Shown piece by piece: positions 54,556 to 63,489 of a stretch of DNA of 64,000 nucleotides. The notes below the pieces were generated by a model. The model ran no database searches, was not told where the DNA came from, and saw only the letters and a list, made by a program, of their open reading frames with translations. The position numbers were made by a program, and so were the translations under genes. The DNA lies in assembly GCA_963540815.1 (NCBI GenBank), contig CAUTQY010000001.1, positions 124,001 through 188,000 on the forward strand, read 5' to 3'. How positions within the stretch are numbered: the stretch's first letter is position 1; the number at the start of each line of letters is the position of its first letter. Source of the stretch: Scybalousia_A sp963540815. GTDB taxonomy: Bacteria > Bacteroidota > Bacteroidia > Bacteroidales > P3.

Positions 54556-54696
54556 TTCCTTTTTTGTTTTTATTTGTTAGTCTGTATCAAAAAACGTGGA
54601 AATGAATTGAAAACTTTCGATAATAAAAGTCATGTTTTTTTAGCATTCTTTTATTGTGGTTGCAATCAATCCAAATCTATCCACAAATATTTTTTG

Positions 54697-54704
54697 CAAA
54701 GGTA
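54697..54704 (-). promoter_or_regulatory. -7 box upstream of metK-relA/spoT
   Basis: TACCTTTG on the minus strand fits TAnnTTTG, 141 bases before metK; the leader between is AT-rich with no conserved riboswitch that I recognise. Confidence 0.45.
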
Positions 54705-54741
54705 GTAAATTTCTTTTTGATATGAAAAACTACCATATACA

Positions 54742-54774
54742 AAAAAACACATCCTTTTTGTGAATGTGTTTTTT
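54742..54774 (-). terminator. terminator of the T9SS type B cargo gene
   Basis: AAAAAACACAT and ATGTGTTTTTT form an 11-bp stem with an 11-base loop; on the minus strand it is followed by TTTGTAT, 25 bases after the stop. Confidence 0.78.
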
Positions 54775-54798
54775 CATTTGTTGTATTTTAAAGAGACT

Positions 54799-57700
54799 TT
54801 ACTTGTCTCTTAATACTTCCACGCTACCTTTGAACTCTACATTACGTATAGGACCTCGTCCGATAAAACGATAAAAATATGTTCCAGTAGGAGAATTGGT
54901 TTTTTCCGGGTCCCAAAAATCTTCTTTATTTCTCAAATCCTGTACAAAATAGATTCGTTTGCCGTATCTGTTATATATTGCAAGTTCGTTGTCGGGAAAG
55001 GCTTGCCCGTCTATAAGGTTGTGAATCTCAAATACGTCGTTTATCCCGTCTCCGTTTGGAGTTATGACCGTAGGAAACATAATATTGTCATTAATTATGG
55101 TAATAAGTTTGCTTATGGTATCGTGGCATTCGTATATTCTACCCGTAGGAGATTCGTTATAAGTATAGGCATCAAGCATAACGTTATAATCTCCGGCTAC
55201 GTTTTCCCCGCTTTGAGCAGTCCACGTATAATAAGGAGAGCTACCCATAACGTTAACTATTGAGTTTTCATCATTTTTAATAGTTTGAAACTGCCAATGA
55301 TACCTATTTGAAGAAATCTCCGGAGTGGTAAGATTTATCATTTGCATACTCGGGTTGGTGGCAGAAGGCATAGCAGGCTCCCAACCAAAATCTGCCACAG
55401 GTTTTTTGAATACATTGATAATCCCTTGATACTTAACAGTGTCTTTGCACCCTTGTGCACTTTCTACGGCAAGTAGTAAATCGTAACTACCGCTTGTGAG
55501 TTCAAAATAAGGATTTTCCTCATTGGATATTTGGTCACCAACTATCCAATGATAAGTATTTGCATTGGAAGAAGTGTTTCTGAGTTGGAGTCTCAAAGGT
55601 TCGCACCCCTCCATATATCCCATATCCGAAGAGAAGGAAGCCAAAGCCGGAGAGTTTATGGTAATGTTGATAGTATCCAGACCATAACAATACAAAGTTC
55701 CGTTAAAATTGGTGACCTGTGCTATGTATTGTTGCAAACCCGTTACGTTTTCGTCCAAATCCACAGTAATTTGCTGAGTGCTTTCGCCGGTAGGCTCCCA
55801 GTCGTATCTGAATGCTCCGGGATTGCCGGCGTCCAAAACCATAGTACCACCCTCGCAAAAAGAAGTATCTGCTCCCAAATCTATTACGGGAGTACGTACT
55901 ACATTAAGTTTGGTAATAGTATCCCAAGGACAACCGTAGGCGTCAATAATACTTATACCGTAGGTGAATTCACCGGAAGTACTTATTGGCGGATAAATTT
56001 CTCCCGTAACATTATTAACGGCAGAAATAAAAGGTCCGGACCACATAACCGTGTCAATAGGCACTTGATAAGTCCAGTCCGTTGCGGAAGTTTTCCCCAA
56101 ATCCATCCACCAAGAACAAATCCATCCGTTATCACTCCCCCAATAGTCACATATTCTCAGAGTCCATTCTCCATTTAGCGGACAACCTACCAAAGCATCA
56201 AAACCATCTAAATCCGTAATATAACAATCCGAGTTATGCTCTGTGGAACCGTTTATGGTTTGCAATGGCGTTTGGAAATAACGTAGCGTATCAGATATGT
56301 GTGTGGAGTCTATAATATTGGAATTGGTTCCTGTTCCGTTGTTATACGGAGCGGTTACAAGATAATTGGAAGGAGATTTTCCTATAACACCCTGTCCCTG
56401 TGTCGTATAAATGTTGGAAAAACAATATGTCCAACAAATACCCGGCCTGTTGACATTGGTGTCATTAATGGGGGTGTTATCATAGCCATAACCATCTAAA
56501 GGTTGTCCCAAAAATAAACCGTATTCGTAAGTAAAGTGCTTTAGCCACACCTGCTGACCGTTAGGACATATCACAGACATACTAAGGTCCCCGATAAAAG
56601 AATGCTCCATGTTTATACATATATCCAGAACCTCATCTTTACTTTCTATTGTTGCACCCGGAGAAAAAGTATTGAAAGTAACTGGGGCTTCATAACAATT
56701 TGCCGCTCCGCCACTTGCTCCACCGTCGGGGATAAAAGTGCGAGTATTGTATTCTTCTCTTGCTGCTTGAGAAAAGGCTATCGTATCCATAATAACTGTA
56801 GAATTGGCTGAATAACCGATAAATAACTGTTGTTTGTCACCGGAACACATATCAGGCAATTTCGCTACCGTCTTTATCGGGTTTTTTGCCACGCGGACGC
56901 GTGCAGAAATACTGTTTTTACTGCTACAACTATTACCGTCTGTGGTATCTATTATTTTTAGGGTAAGATTGTATCCTTGTAAGTGTTCGTAATGATGTGT
57001 CACTACGGGAGAACCGTGAACGATTTCTGTTTCTTCGTCACCGAAAGACCAATAATACACGCAATTTTCGGGTAGTTGCTTGTAACCCACAACAGAATCC
57101 GCTCCGTTACTTCCCGTAATGGTATATTCGCTATAAGGAAATTCCGGTAAAGCGTTTATAATCATAAGAGAATCTCCGTAACACATATTCAAGGCATAGA
57201 AGGAAACATGTTCCCAAGACCACGGTTGTCCGTCTATTATGGAATCGACAACAATATTACCCAATGAATCTTTTCTCGTTCCCTTGACGAGAGAGGAGTC
57301 TTTTTCTATTCTAAGAGGAAAAGTATGCATCTCCCCTAATGAATCCAAACGCGAATAAAAAGTATCTAACTTCGCTACCACGTCCTGACACATATCCTCA
57401 CAAGTAATCTTGGCTTTCCAGCCTTGTGCATTAGTAGTATCATCGGATATAAATCTGAATGTAAGACAACCGCTTGTGTTTGTCGGTGGCGGAATTATGA
57501 CTTCCCCCACCAGGAAATTGCCGGTAAAATCACTTTCTCCGTCTAGCAAAACCATATTTTCATTTATGCTTGTTCCCTGATGTATTCTCATTATATCACC
57601 TTCTGCCAAATCAAAACTCTCAAATTCTACCCTGACTCTCTGCAAAGAACCCTGCGGACAAAAGGTAATAATTCTATCCTGCGAATTGGCATAATTACTA

Positions 57701-57858
57701 TTTGCTCCTCCGTTATCATAGAAAACAAAATTACATCCTGTTTTGGTTTGTCCGTCTGTGGAGTTGTCTAACTTTACCGTAGTCTGCGCAAACAAACTCA
57801 CAGACAATACCAACGATAGAACAAACAAGATAAACGTCTTTAAATAACAAGTTTTCAT
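54799..57858 (-). CDS. large secreted protein with CUB, P-type and T9SS type B domains
   Basis: 1019 residues. Signal peptide to SVSLFAQT (about 25). A CUB-like block follows (CPQGSLQRVRVEFESFDLAEGD split as VRVEFESFDLAEGD; SGCLTFRFISDD). PKD-like repeats next (YYWSFGDEETEIVHGSPVVT), then a proprotein-convertase P-like domain (LDICINMEHSFIGDLSMSV; GEWTLRICDYWGSDNG). More PKD repeats lead to the C-terminal FPTVITPNGDGINDVFEI and NRYGKRIYF, the gliding-motility (CHU_C, type B) sorting domain. No protease domain accompanies the P domain, so an adhesin or matrix role is likely. It trails ruvB by 78 bases. Confidence 0.87.
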   Translation of the reverse strand: MKTCYLKTFILFVLSLVLSVSLFAQTTVKLDNSTDGQTKTGCNFVFYDNGGANSNYANSQDRIITFCPQGSLQRVRVEFESFDLAEGDIMRIHQGTSINENMVLLDGESDFTGNFLVGEVIIPPPTNTSGCLTFRFISDDTTNAQGWKAKITCEDMCQDVVAKLDTFYSRLDSLGEMHTFPLRIEKDSSLVKGTRKDSLGNIVVDSIIDGQPWSWEHVSFYALNMCYGDSLMIINALPEFPYSEYTITGSNGADSVVGYKQLPENCVYYWSFGDEETEIVHGSPVVTHHYEHLQGYNLTLKIIDTTDGNSCSSKNSISARVRVAKNPIKTVAKLPDMCSGDKQQLFIGYSANSTVIMDTIAFSQAAREEYNTRTFIPDGGASGGAANCYEAPVTFNTFSPGATIESKDEVLDICINMEHSFIGDLSMSVICPNGQQVWLKHFTYEYGLFLGQPLDGYGYDNTPINDTNVNRPGICWTYCFSNIYTTQGQGVIGKSPSNYLVTAPYNNGTGTNSNIIDSTHISDTLRYFQTPLQTINGSTEHNSDCYITDLDGFDALVGCPLNGEWTLRICDYWGSDNGWICSWWMDLGKTSATDWTYQVPIDTVMWSGPFISAVNNVTGEIYPPISTSGEFTYGISIIDAYGCPWDTITKLNVVRTPVIDLGADTSFCEGGTMVLDAGNPGAFRYDWEPTGESTQQITVDLDENVTGLQQYIAQVTNFNGTLYCYGLDTINITINSPALASFSSDMGYMEGCEPLRLQLRNTSSNANTYHWIVGDQISNEENPYFELTSGSYDLLLAVESAQGCKDTVKYQGIINVFKKPVADFGWEPAMPSATNPSMQMINLTTPEISSNRYHWQFQTIKNDENSIVNVMGSSPYYTWTAQSGENVAGDYNVMLDAYTYNESPTGRIYECHDTISKLITIINDNIMFPTVITPNGDGINDVFEIHNLIDGQAFPDNELAIYNRYGKRIYFVQDLRNKEDFWDPEKTNSPTGTYFYRFIGRGPIRNVEFKGSVEVLRDK

Positions 57859-57936
57859 AACTATATGTTTTTTTAGTTAGTCGTTTCTTTCAATATTAAA
57901 CAAAAAAAATATTCATAAGGTTAACAAAAAAATATT

Positions 57937-58971
57937 CTATTCAAACAAATCCGGTTGAGAATGCTTTTTTGACTTCATTTCCCTACCCAAATGTTGATAG
58001 GCTCCAAAGGTTGCCTCTCTGCCACGTGAGGTACGCATAAGAAACCCCTCCTGTATAAGAAAAGGTTCATAAACCTCTTCTATCGTTCCGGCATCTTCTC
58101 CAACGGCTGTGGCTATGGTTGTTAGCCCAACAGGACCACCTTTAAACTTATCTATAATGGCAGAAAGTATTCTGTTATCCATTTCGTCCAAACCATTTTT
58201 ATCCACATTCAACGCCTCCAAAGCCAATTTTGCTATTTCCATGTCTATTTTTCCGTTTCCTTTTATTTGAGCAAAATCTCTAACTCTTCTGAGTAAAAGA
58301 TTTGCTATGCGGGGAGTACCCCTTGACCGAGAGGCTATCTCCAGGGCTGCTTGGTCGGTAATAGGGGTATTTAGTATACGACAAGAACGATTCACAATAG
58401 AACACAGAGTATCGTGATTATAATAAGTTAGTCTGCATGTAATACCAAACCTGCTACGCAAAGGGGCGGTAAGTAACCCGCTACGTGTTGTTGCTCCTAT
58501 AAGAGTAAAAGGGTTGAGTGCTATTTCCACACTTTTGGCATTGGGCCCGCTTTCTATAAGAATATCTATTTTATAATCTTCCATAGCAGAATAAAGATAC
58601 TCCTCTACTATTGGCGAAAGCCTGTGTATTTCATCTATAAAAAGCACGTCATTTTTTTCCAAATTGGTAAGTATGCCTGCCAATTCTCCCGGTTTGTCCA
58701 GCACGGGCCCCGAGGTCATTTTTACATTTACTCCCAACTCATTGGCTATTATATAAGAAAGAGTCGTTTTGCCTAAACCGGGAGGACCATGCAAAAGCAC
58801 ATGGTCTAAGGCTTCTTGCCTTTGTTTTGCCGCTTGAACAAATATACTGAGATTTTCTTTTATTCTCTCTTGCCCTGCAAAATCATAAAATCCCAAAGGT
58901 CTAAGAGCCTTTTCGTAATCTCTTTCCTGTGAAGAAAGTTTTGAATAATCGGGATTTAAATTGGGATTCAT
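57937..58971 (-). CDS. ruvB: Holliday junction branch-migration helicase RuvB
   Basis: 344 residues. AAA+ motor that drives RuvA-bound Holliday junctions. Walker A GPPGLGKTT (about 66-74), Walker B DEIHRL, sensor 1 GATTRSG, and the winged-helix end GLTTIATAVGEDAGTIEEVY followed by FLMRTSRGREAT. Length is normal. ruvA is not nearby. A thioredoxin-like lipoprotein gene precedes it by 41 bases. Confidence 0.97.
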   Translation of the reverse strand: MNPNLNPDYSKLSSQERDYEKALRPLGFYDFAGQERIKENLSIFVQAAKQRQEALDHVLLHGPPGLGKTTLSYIIANELGVNVKMTSGPVLDKPGELAGILTNLEKNDVLFIDEIHRLSPIVEEYLYSAMEDYKIDILIESGPNAKSVEIALNPFTLIGATTRSGLLTAPLRSRFGITCRLTYYNHDTLCSIVNRSCRILNTPITDQAALEIASRSRGTPRIANLLLRRVRDFAQIKGNGKIDMEIAKLALEALNVDKNGLDEMDNRILSAIIDKFKGGPVGLTTIATAVGEDAGTIEEVYEPFLIQEGFLMRTSRGREATFGAYQHLGREMKSKKHSQPDLFE

Positions 58972-59012
58972 AATTTTTTCGGAAAAAATTTGTACTCTTA
59001 CGTAAGTAAAAA

Positions 59013-59528
59013 TTATTTGGCACTGATGGTATCTTTTTTCTCTATGCTCATCATGTTTTCCACTGCTTGTTGTATCTCTTCCATAGAGGTTAGACCGGTA
59101 TAAAAAAAGAACTCTCCCTCTTTGGGAACAAACAACAATAAAGGAATGCTTCTAATACCGAAAAAGTTTGCAACGTCTTTGCTCTTGTCTACATCTACCT
59201 TATAAACACATATGTCATTCTTATATTCTTGTGCTATTTTTTCCAGAATAGGTGCTTGTTTTTGGCAAGGAGCACACCATACGGCAGAGAAATCCACAAT
59301 CATGGGTTTATCTCCTTTGAATCTTAAGGGCTCTCCCTTTTTTTGTGATTTAATGTCCAAAACTTTTGAAATAAATTCTTCGCTGTCTATTTCCTTTACA
59401 CCGGTCGGCAGTTTGTTTTCAAGAATACTTTGCTCTGACGGAGTATTATCTTGTTCCGTTTTATTCTTACAAGACAAACATAATAATAAACCAAACAAGC
59501 AGTATAAAAAAAATTTCACCTTGTTCAT
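59013..59528 (-). CDS. thioredoxin-fold lipoprotein
   Basis: 171 residues. Lipoprotein signal MNKVKFFLYCLFGLLLCLSC with lipobox Cys20. The mature part is a thioredoxin domain: MIVDFSAVWCAPCQKQAPIL with the active-site WCAPC, then VYKVDVDKSKDVANFFGIRS with IPLLLF, holding the cis-proline. It probably works as a periplasmic thiol-disulfide protein anchored in a membrane; direction (oxidant or reductant) is unknown. It is first in a run with ruvB and the T9SS cargo, behind a full promoter. Confidence 0.88.
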   Translation of the reverse strand: MNKVKFFLYCLFGLLLCLSCKNKTEQDNTPSEQSILENKLPTGVKEIDSEEFISKVLDIKSQKKGEPLRFKGDKPMIVDFSAVWCAPCQKQAPILEKIAQEYKNDICVYKVDVDKSKDVANFFGIRSIPLLLFVPKEGEFFFYTGLTSMEEIQQAVENMMSIEKKDTISAK

Positions 59529-59545
59529 AGGACAAATATTTTATG

Positions 59546-59576
59546 CAAAGATACAAAGTTTTCCTTAAAATACAAA
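59546..59576 (-). promoter_or_regulatory. complete Bacteroidota promoter of the thioredoxin-ruvB run
   Basis: On the minus strand TTTG (59576-59573), a 19-base spacer, then TATCTTTG (59553-59546). This is the consensus -33/-7 arrangement of Bacteroidota housekeeping promoters, 18 bases before the start codon. Confidence 0.7.
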
Positions 59577-59637
59577 TAAACAATTTAATAAATAAGTTGC
59601 TTGGGCTATCATATGCAAATACTATTAAAAAAATATC

Positions 59638-59645
59638 TAACTTTG
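59638..59645 (+). promoter_or_regulatory. -7 box upstream of lpxB
   Basis: TAACTTTG fits TAnnTTTG, 45 bases before the lpxB start. Confidence 0.5.
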
Positions 59646-59690
59646 CACTCGGTTTATTCTGAATGAAAGCAAACAAAGACTCTGTTTTTT

Positions 59691-60812
59691 ATGAAATATT
59701 ATGTTATTGCGGGTGAGGTTTCAGGAGACAAACATACTTCTTTGATTATTAACAATATAAAGAAATATGACAACAAAGCGGATTTTCGCGGTTTCGGGGG
59801 GGAGTATATGAAAAAGGAGGGCGTTTTTCTTGTGCGCCATATAAAAGATTTGGCTTATATGGGCTTTGTGGAGGTTGTATTGCATTTGAAAACAATTTTA
59901 AAAAATCTGACCTTATGCAAGAACGATATTCTTGCCTATAAACCGGACGCTATTATATTGACCGATTATCCGGATTTCAATCTTAGAATAGCAAAGTTTG
60001 CCTACAAACACAAAATAAAGGTATTTTATTATGTTTCTCCTCAGGTATGGGCTTGGAAAAAAGGAAGAATAAAAACAATAGCAAAGGTTATTGACAAACT
60101 TTTTGTTATACTTCCATTTGAGAAAGATTTTTATAAAAAGCACAATGTAGAAGTAGAGTATTGTGGCAATCCTTTATTGGACGAAATAGAAGAGTTCAGA
60201 CAAAAAGAAGAAAATAAACAACAATTTTTACAAAAATACGATTTGCAAAACAAACCCACAATTGCACTCTTGCCGGGTAGTAGAAAACAGGAAATAAAAA
60301 AAATGCTCCCTTTGCAAGTAAAAGTTTTTGATAAATATAAAGACAAATTCCACTTCGTTATAGCAGGAGTAAATACTTTTAGAGAAGATTTTTACAGGAG
60401 TTTTTTGCAAAACAGGGATATAAGAGTAATTTTCAACGATACCTACAATTTACTTAATGTTTCCAAAGTTGCCATTGTTTGTTCGGGCACGGCAACTTTG
60501 GAAACGGCTTTGTTTAATGTTCCCCAAATCGTTTGTTACAAAGCAAATTTTCTATCGTATTTTGTGGCAAAACGTATAGTAAAAATAAGGTATATTTCTT
60601 TGGTCAATATAATTATGAAAAAGGGGGTTGTTAAAGAATTGTTACAACAAGAATGCAACGAAAATTCTATTTTGCAAGAGTTAGAAAAAATATGCTACGA
60701 AGAATCTTATATCAACGAAATGAAACAAAACTATAAAGTCCTACGTTCTTTTTTGGGCTCGGCGGGAACATCCGAAAAGATAGCCCAATACATAACAAAG
60801 CACACTATGTAG
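59691..60812 (+). CDS. lpxB: lipid A disaccharide synthase
   Basis: 373 residues, normal length. Joins UDP-2,3-diacylglucosamine and lipid X to form the lipid A disaccharide at the inner membrane. Family blocks: YVIAGEVSGDKHTSLII at the start, LAYMGFVEV, YYVSPQVWAWKKGRI, FEKDFYKKHNVEVEYCGNPL, IALLPGSRKQEIKKMLP and CSGTATLETALFNVPQIV. It converges with the barrel gene on the minus strand, their stops 5 bases apart. No other lpx gene is in the window. Confidence 0.97.
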   Translation: MKYYVIAGEVSGDKHTSLIINNIKKYDNKADFRGFGGEYMKKEGVFLVRHIKDLAYMGFVEVVLHLKTILKNLTLCKNDILAYKPDAIILTDYPDFNLRIAKFAYKHKIKVFYYVSPQVWAWKKGRIKTIAKVIDKLFVILPFEKDFYKKHNVEVEYCGNPLLDEIEEFRQKEENKQQFLQKYDLQNKPTIALLPGSRKQEIKKMLPLQVKVFDKYKDKFHFVIAGVNTFREDFYRSFLQNRDIRVIFNDTYNLLNVSKVAIVCSGTATLETALFNVPQIVCYKANFLSYFVAKRIVKIRYISLVNIIMKKGVVKELLQQECNENSILQELEKICYEESYINEMKQNYKVLRSFLGSAGTSEKIAQYITKHTM

Positions 60813-60817
60813 TTGTT

Positions 60818-63364
60818 TTACTTCTGCCCTTTCCTATCATCAAAGTTTTCCAACTGTTGTTTTTGTATTTGCTTGTTTTGATAGAATTTTCCGAATTTCC
60901 AAGAAACACCTACATTGAAAGTCGGAGGCTGAGCTCTTGACCATCTTTTTGATATGGTGTAGGCATAGACACTTTCGCTATAAGATTTATGATTAAACGA
61001 CCAATTGCAAGCAACATTAATATTGAGTTTGTCCTCAAATAAGCTTTTGCCCGCATTGGCACTAAACCAGTGAAAACCGTTAGATTTGCTAATGGCATCA
61101 ATAGAAGAGGAAACATAATACCAGAAAACATAAAAATTCCACTTACTCGGTAAAGAAAAATAAATATTGGTAGAAAGATTTTTGGCCCAGTTTCCTTTGT
61201 CTATATTTTCCATTGGCAAAGAGGCTTCAAGGTGAGAGTATGTAATACCCGCACTGAGATTAAAATAAAGATTCTCTATAATATCCTTATTAAAACCCAA
61301 ATCGAATGAAACATTCCGCGTGTGTCCCGCATTTATGGGAGAGGCTATCACAGCCAAAGGACTGTGTTCAAAATTATAGTTATTTGTTATGGGAGTTGTT
61401 ATATAACTAATTTCGTCTTTGGAATAAGAGTAGGAAACAGAGGTAAAGAGCATGTATTTGAAAGAGTGGGATAGATAAAAATTGTGACTTCCTTCCGGTT
61501 TAAGACTTGGGTTACCCGTAGAATAGGAGTAATCGCTTAAACGAACAATAAAAGGATTGAGACTCTCCGACCAAGGTCGCCATATTCTGTAAGAATAGTT
61601 TAAGGACAATTCATTATCTTCCTTAAACTTGTAAGACAGTCTTATGTTGGGAAAGAAATTGAAATAATTTTGTTTTATGGTTGTATCTGTGGCTCGTTGT
61701 TCGCCTCGTGTATTGGTCTGTTCCAAACGAACACCCAACCTAACGGAAAATTTTCTCTCAAAGAATTTGCTTGTAAAACTTGCGTACAAAGAATTTATAT
61801 TTTCAAGATATTTAAAATTATTGCTTTCCATATAATTATTAACATACTCTCCGTCTTGCAAAATTTTGGAGTTATAGTCTCTGTTTATCTGAGAAATTTT
61901 TGTTTTTAATCCCGCTTCAAATCGCATTTTCTTGTTTATGGGTTTAAAATAATCTATTCGCCAAGATATATCTTTGCTATCATTATCCGTTATTCGTTTG
62001 TATCCCTGAGAACGATATACGGAGTCAAATACCTCTTTTTCTCCCAAATTGCCGTTATATAAAGCGTTATATCCGTATCTGTAATAATCCACTTGATATA
62101 AATTGTTATTTAAAGAGGAATTCATTGAAAAATCCAAATCCGAGGATATTTTGCTATCCAAAGTATCTAATTTTTTCACGTATGAAAGCCCCAGACTTAA
62201 CCAATCAGAATTATACTTTGTTTGGTCTATAGTGTTGTAAGCAGAATCCGGAATATAATAATTAGGGTTGTGAGACATTAACATAGGAGAATCGTTTGTA
62301 TTCATTGGTTGTTTGTCTGTACCGTAGTTTGTGTACAAGGCAAGAGTTGAGGTAGAGTCCAAAGAATACGAAGCCGAAAAATTAAAACTATGTCCCATAT
62401 TTTTGCTATTGTCTCTCGTACTTATGTGACGAAATAGTGTTGTATCGTTATCTATCCAAATATATCTAAGCGAGGAGTCGGCTTTTGCAGGTGAGCCGTA
62501 CCAATTTTCATTGAAAGAATAACCGGCAGAAACAATCCACTTGTCGTCCACGTAATTCAATCTTGCAGAGGGTCTGTATCCGTATGTATATTCATCTTTT
62601 ATGTGTGAAGACAAATTAACGGAGCCATTTATTCCATAGTTTTGATTCTTTTTCGGTTTTATGTTTATTATGCCTGCTGTGCCGTCAGCGTCATATTTAA
62701 CGCCGGGGTTTTTGAGGAGTTCATACGAGTCTATCATTTCGGGTGACATTGCTTTAAGCATATCTTTTATAGCTTCCCAACCAAGTTTTAATTCTCTGCC
62801 GTCGTATTGAAAAGCAACGCCGCTCTTACCGTTTAGTCTGAGATTTTCGTTATTGTCTATCACTACCCCGGGTACAAGCCTAAGTAAATCAAAAGCATTA
62901 CTTACCATGTTGGCCATACCCTCATCTATATTCATTGTAAGTTTATCGTCTTCCACTTCTATCCGTTTGCGTTGTGCCCTAACGGTAACCATATCCAGAT
63001 CACCCGCAAGTTCCAAAAAAATATCGCCGAGGTCAATCTCCTTTTTTCCGTTAAATAAGGAGTCCGGTATTTCTTGCTTATAGGTTTGAAATCCTATGTA
63101 TTGTATCTCCAAAATCAGATTTCGTTTTTTTATGTTTTTGAACTCAAACGCTCCTGAGGTATCGGAGGCTATTCCTTTAAAGATTCCCGAGGAGTCTGTT
63201 TGATACCTCAAGATACAGTTTGCAAACATAAGAGTCTCATTTCTTTGTTTGTCCCAAACTTTACCTTTAATAGTCGCCCTTTGCGAAAAAACATCAAGAC
63301 TTATAAAAAGCAGCAATACTATTATTGCAAATTTATTTATGTCACAAAGATTGTTTTTTGTCAT
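60818..63364 (-). CDS. outer-membrane beta-barrel receptor-like protein
   Basis: 848 residues. Signal peptide ends near LDVFSQ (about 27). A carboxypeptidase-regulatory-like domain (TIKGKVWDKQRNETLMFANC) is followed by a plug-like part (LLRLVPGVVIDNNENLRLNG; SYELLKNPGVKYDADGTAGI) and a large barrel of alternating strands (LSLNYSYRIWRPWSESLNPF). This order matches the outer-membrane barrel family (OMP_b-brl_3) related to TonB-dependent receptors. No TonB box is evident, so energisation is uncertain. Upstream at 63490 on the same strand lies the OmpH/Skp-like gene. Confidence 0.88.
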   Translation of the reverse strand: MTKNNLCDINKFAIIVLLLFISLDVFSQRATIKGKVWDKQRNETLMFANCILRYQTDSSGIFKGIASDTSGAFEFKNIKKRNLILEIQYIGFQTYKQEIPDSLFNGKKEIDLGDIFLELAGDLDMVTVRAQRKRIEVEDDKLTMNIDEGMANMVSNAFDLLRLVPGVVIDNNENLRLNGKSGVAFQYDGRELKLGWEAIKDMLKAMSPEMIDSYELLKNPGVKYDADGTAGIINIKPKKNQNYGINGSVNLSSHIKDEYTYGYRPSARLNYVDDKWIVSAGYSFNENWYGSPAKADSSLRYIWIDNDTTLFRHISTRDNSKNMGHSFNFSASYSLDSTSTLALYTNYGTDKQPMNTNDSPMLMSHNPNYYIPDSAYNTIDQTKYNSDWLSLGLSYVKKLDTLDSKISSDLDFSMNSSLNNNLYQVDYYRYGYNALYNGNLGEKEVFDSVYRSQGYKRITDNDSKDISWRIDYFKPINKKMRFEAGLKTKISQINRDYNSKILQDGEYVNNYMESNNFKYLENINSLYASFTSKFFERKFSVRLGVRLEQTNTRGEQRATDTTIKQNYFNFFPNIRLSYKFKEDNELSLNYSYRIWRPWSESLNPFIVRLSDYSYSTGNPSLKPEGSHNFYLSHSFKYMLFTSVSYSYSKDEISYITTPITNNYNFEHSPLAVIASPINAGHTRNVSFDLGFNKDIIENLYFNLSAGITYSHLEASLPMENIDKGNWAKNLSTNIYFSLPSKWNFYVFWYYVSSSIDAISKSNGFHWFSANAGKSLFEDKLNINVACNWSFNHKSYSESVYAYTISKRWSRAQPPTFNVGVSWKFGKFYQNKQIQKQQLENFDDRKGQK

Positions 63365-63430
63365 AATTTATAAAAGTATTTTCCAATAAAGGTATAACAA
63401 AAAATATACCTTGCAAGTTTTTACTTGAAA

Positions 63431-63473
63431 TATAAAATCCTCAATCGTTTTTCATAAGACTAAGGATTTTATA
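63431..63473 (-). terminator. hairpin downstream of the OmpH/Skp-like gene
   Basis: TATAAAATCCT and AGGATTTTATA form an 11-bp perfect stem around a 21-base loop, 17 bases after the stop on the minus strand. T content after the stem is modest. Confidence 0.55.
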
Positions 63474-63489
63474 AGACAAATTATAAAAA

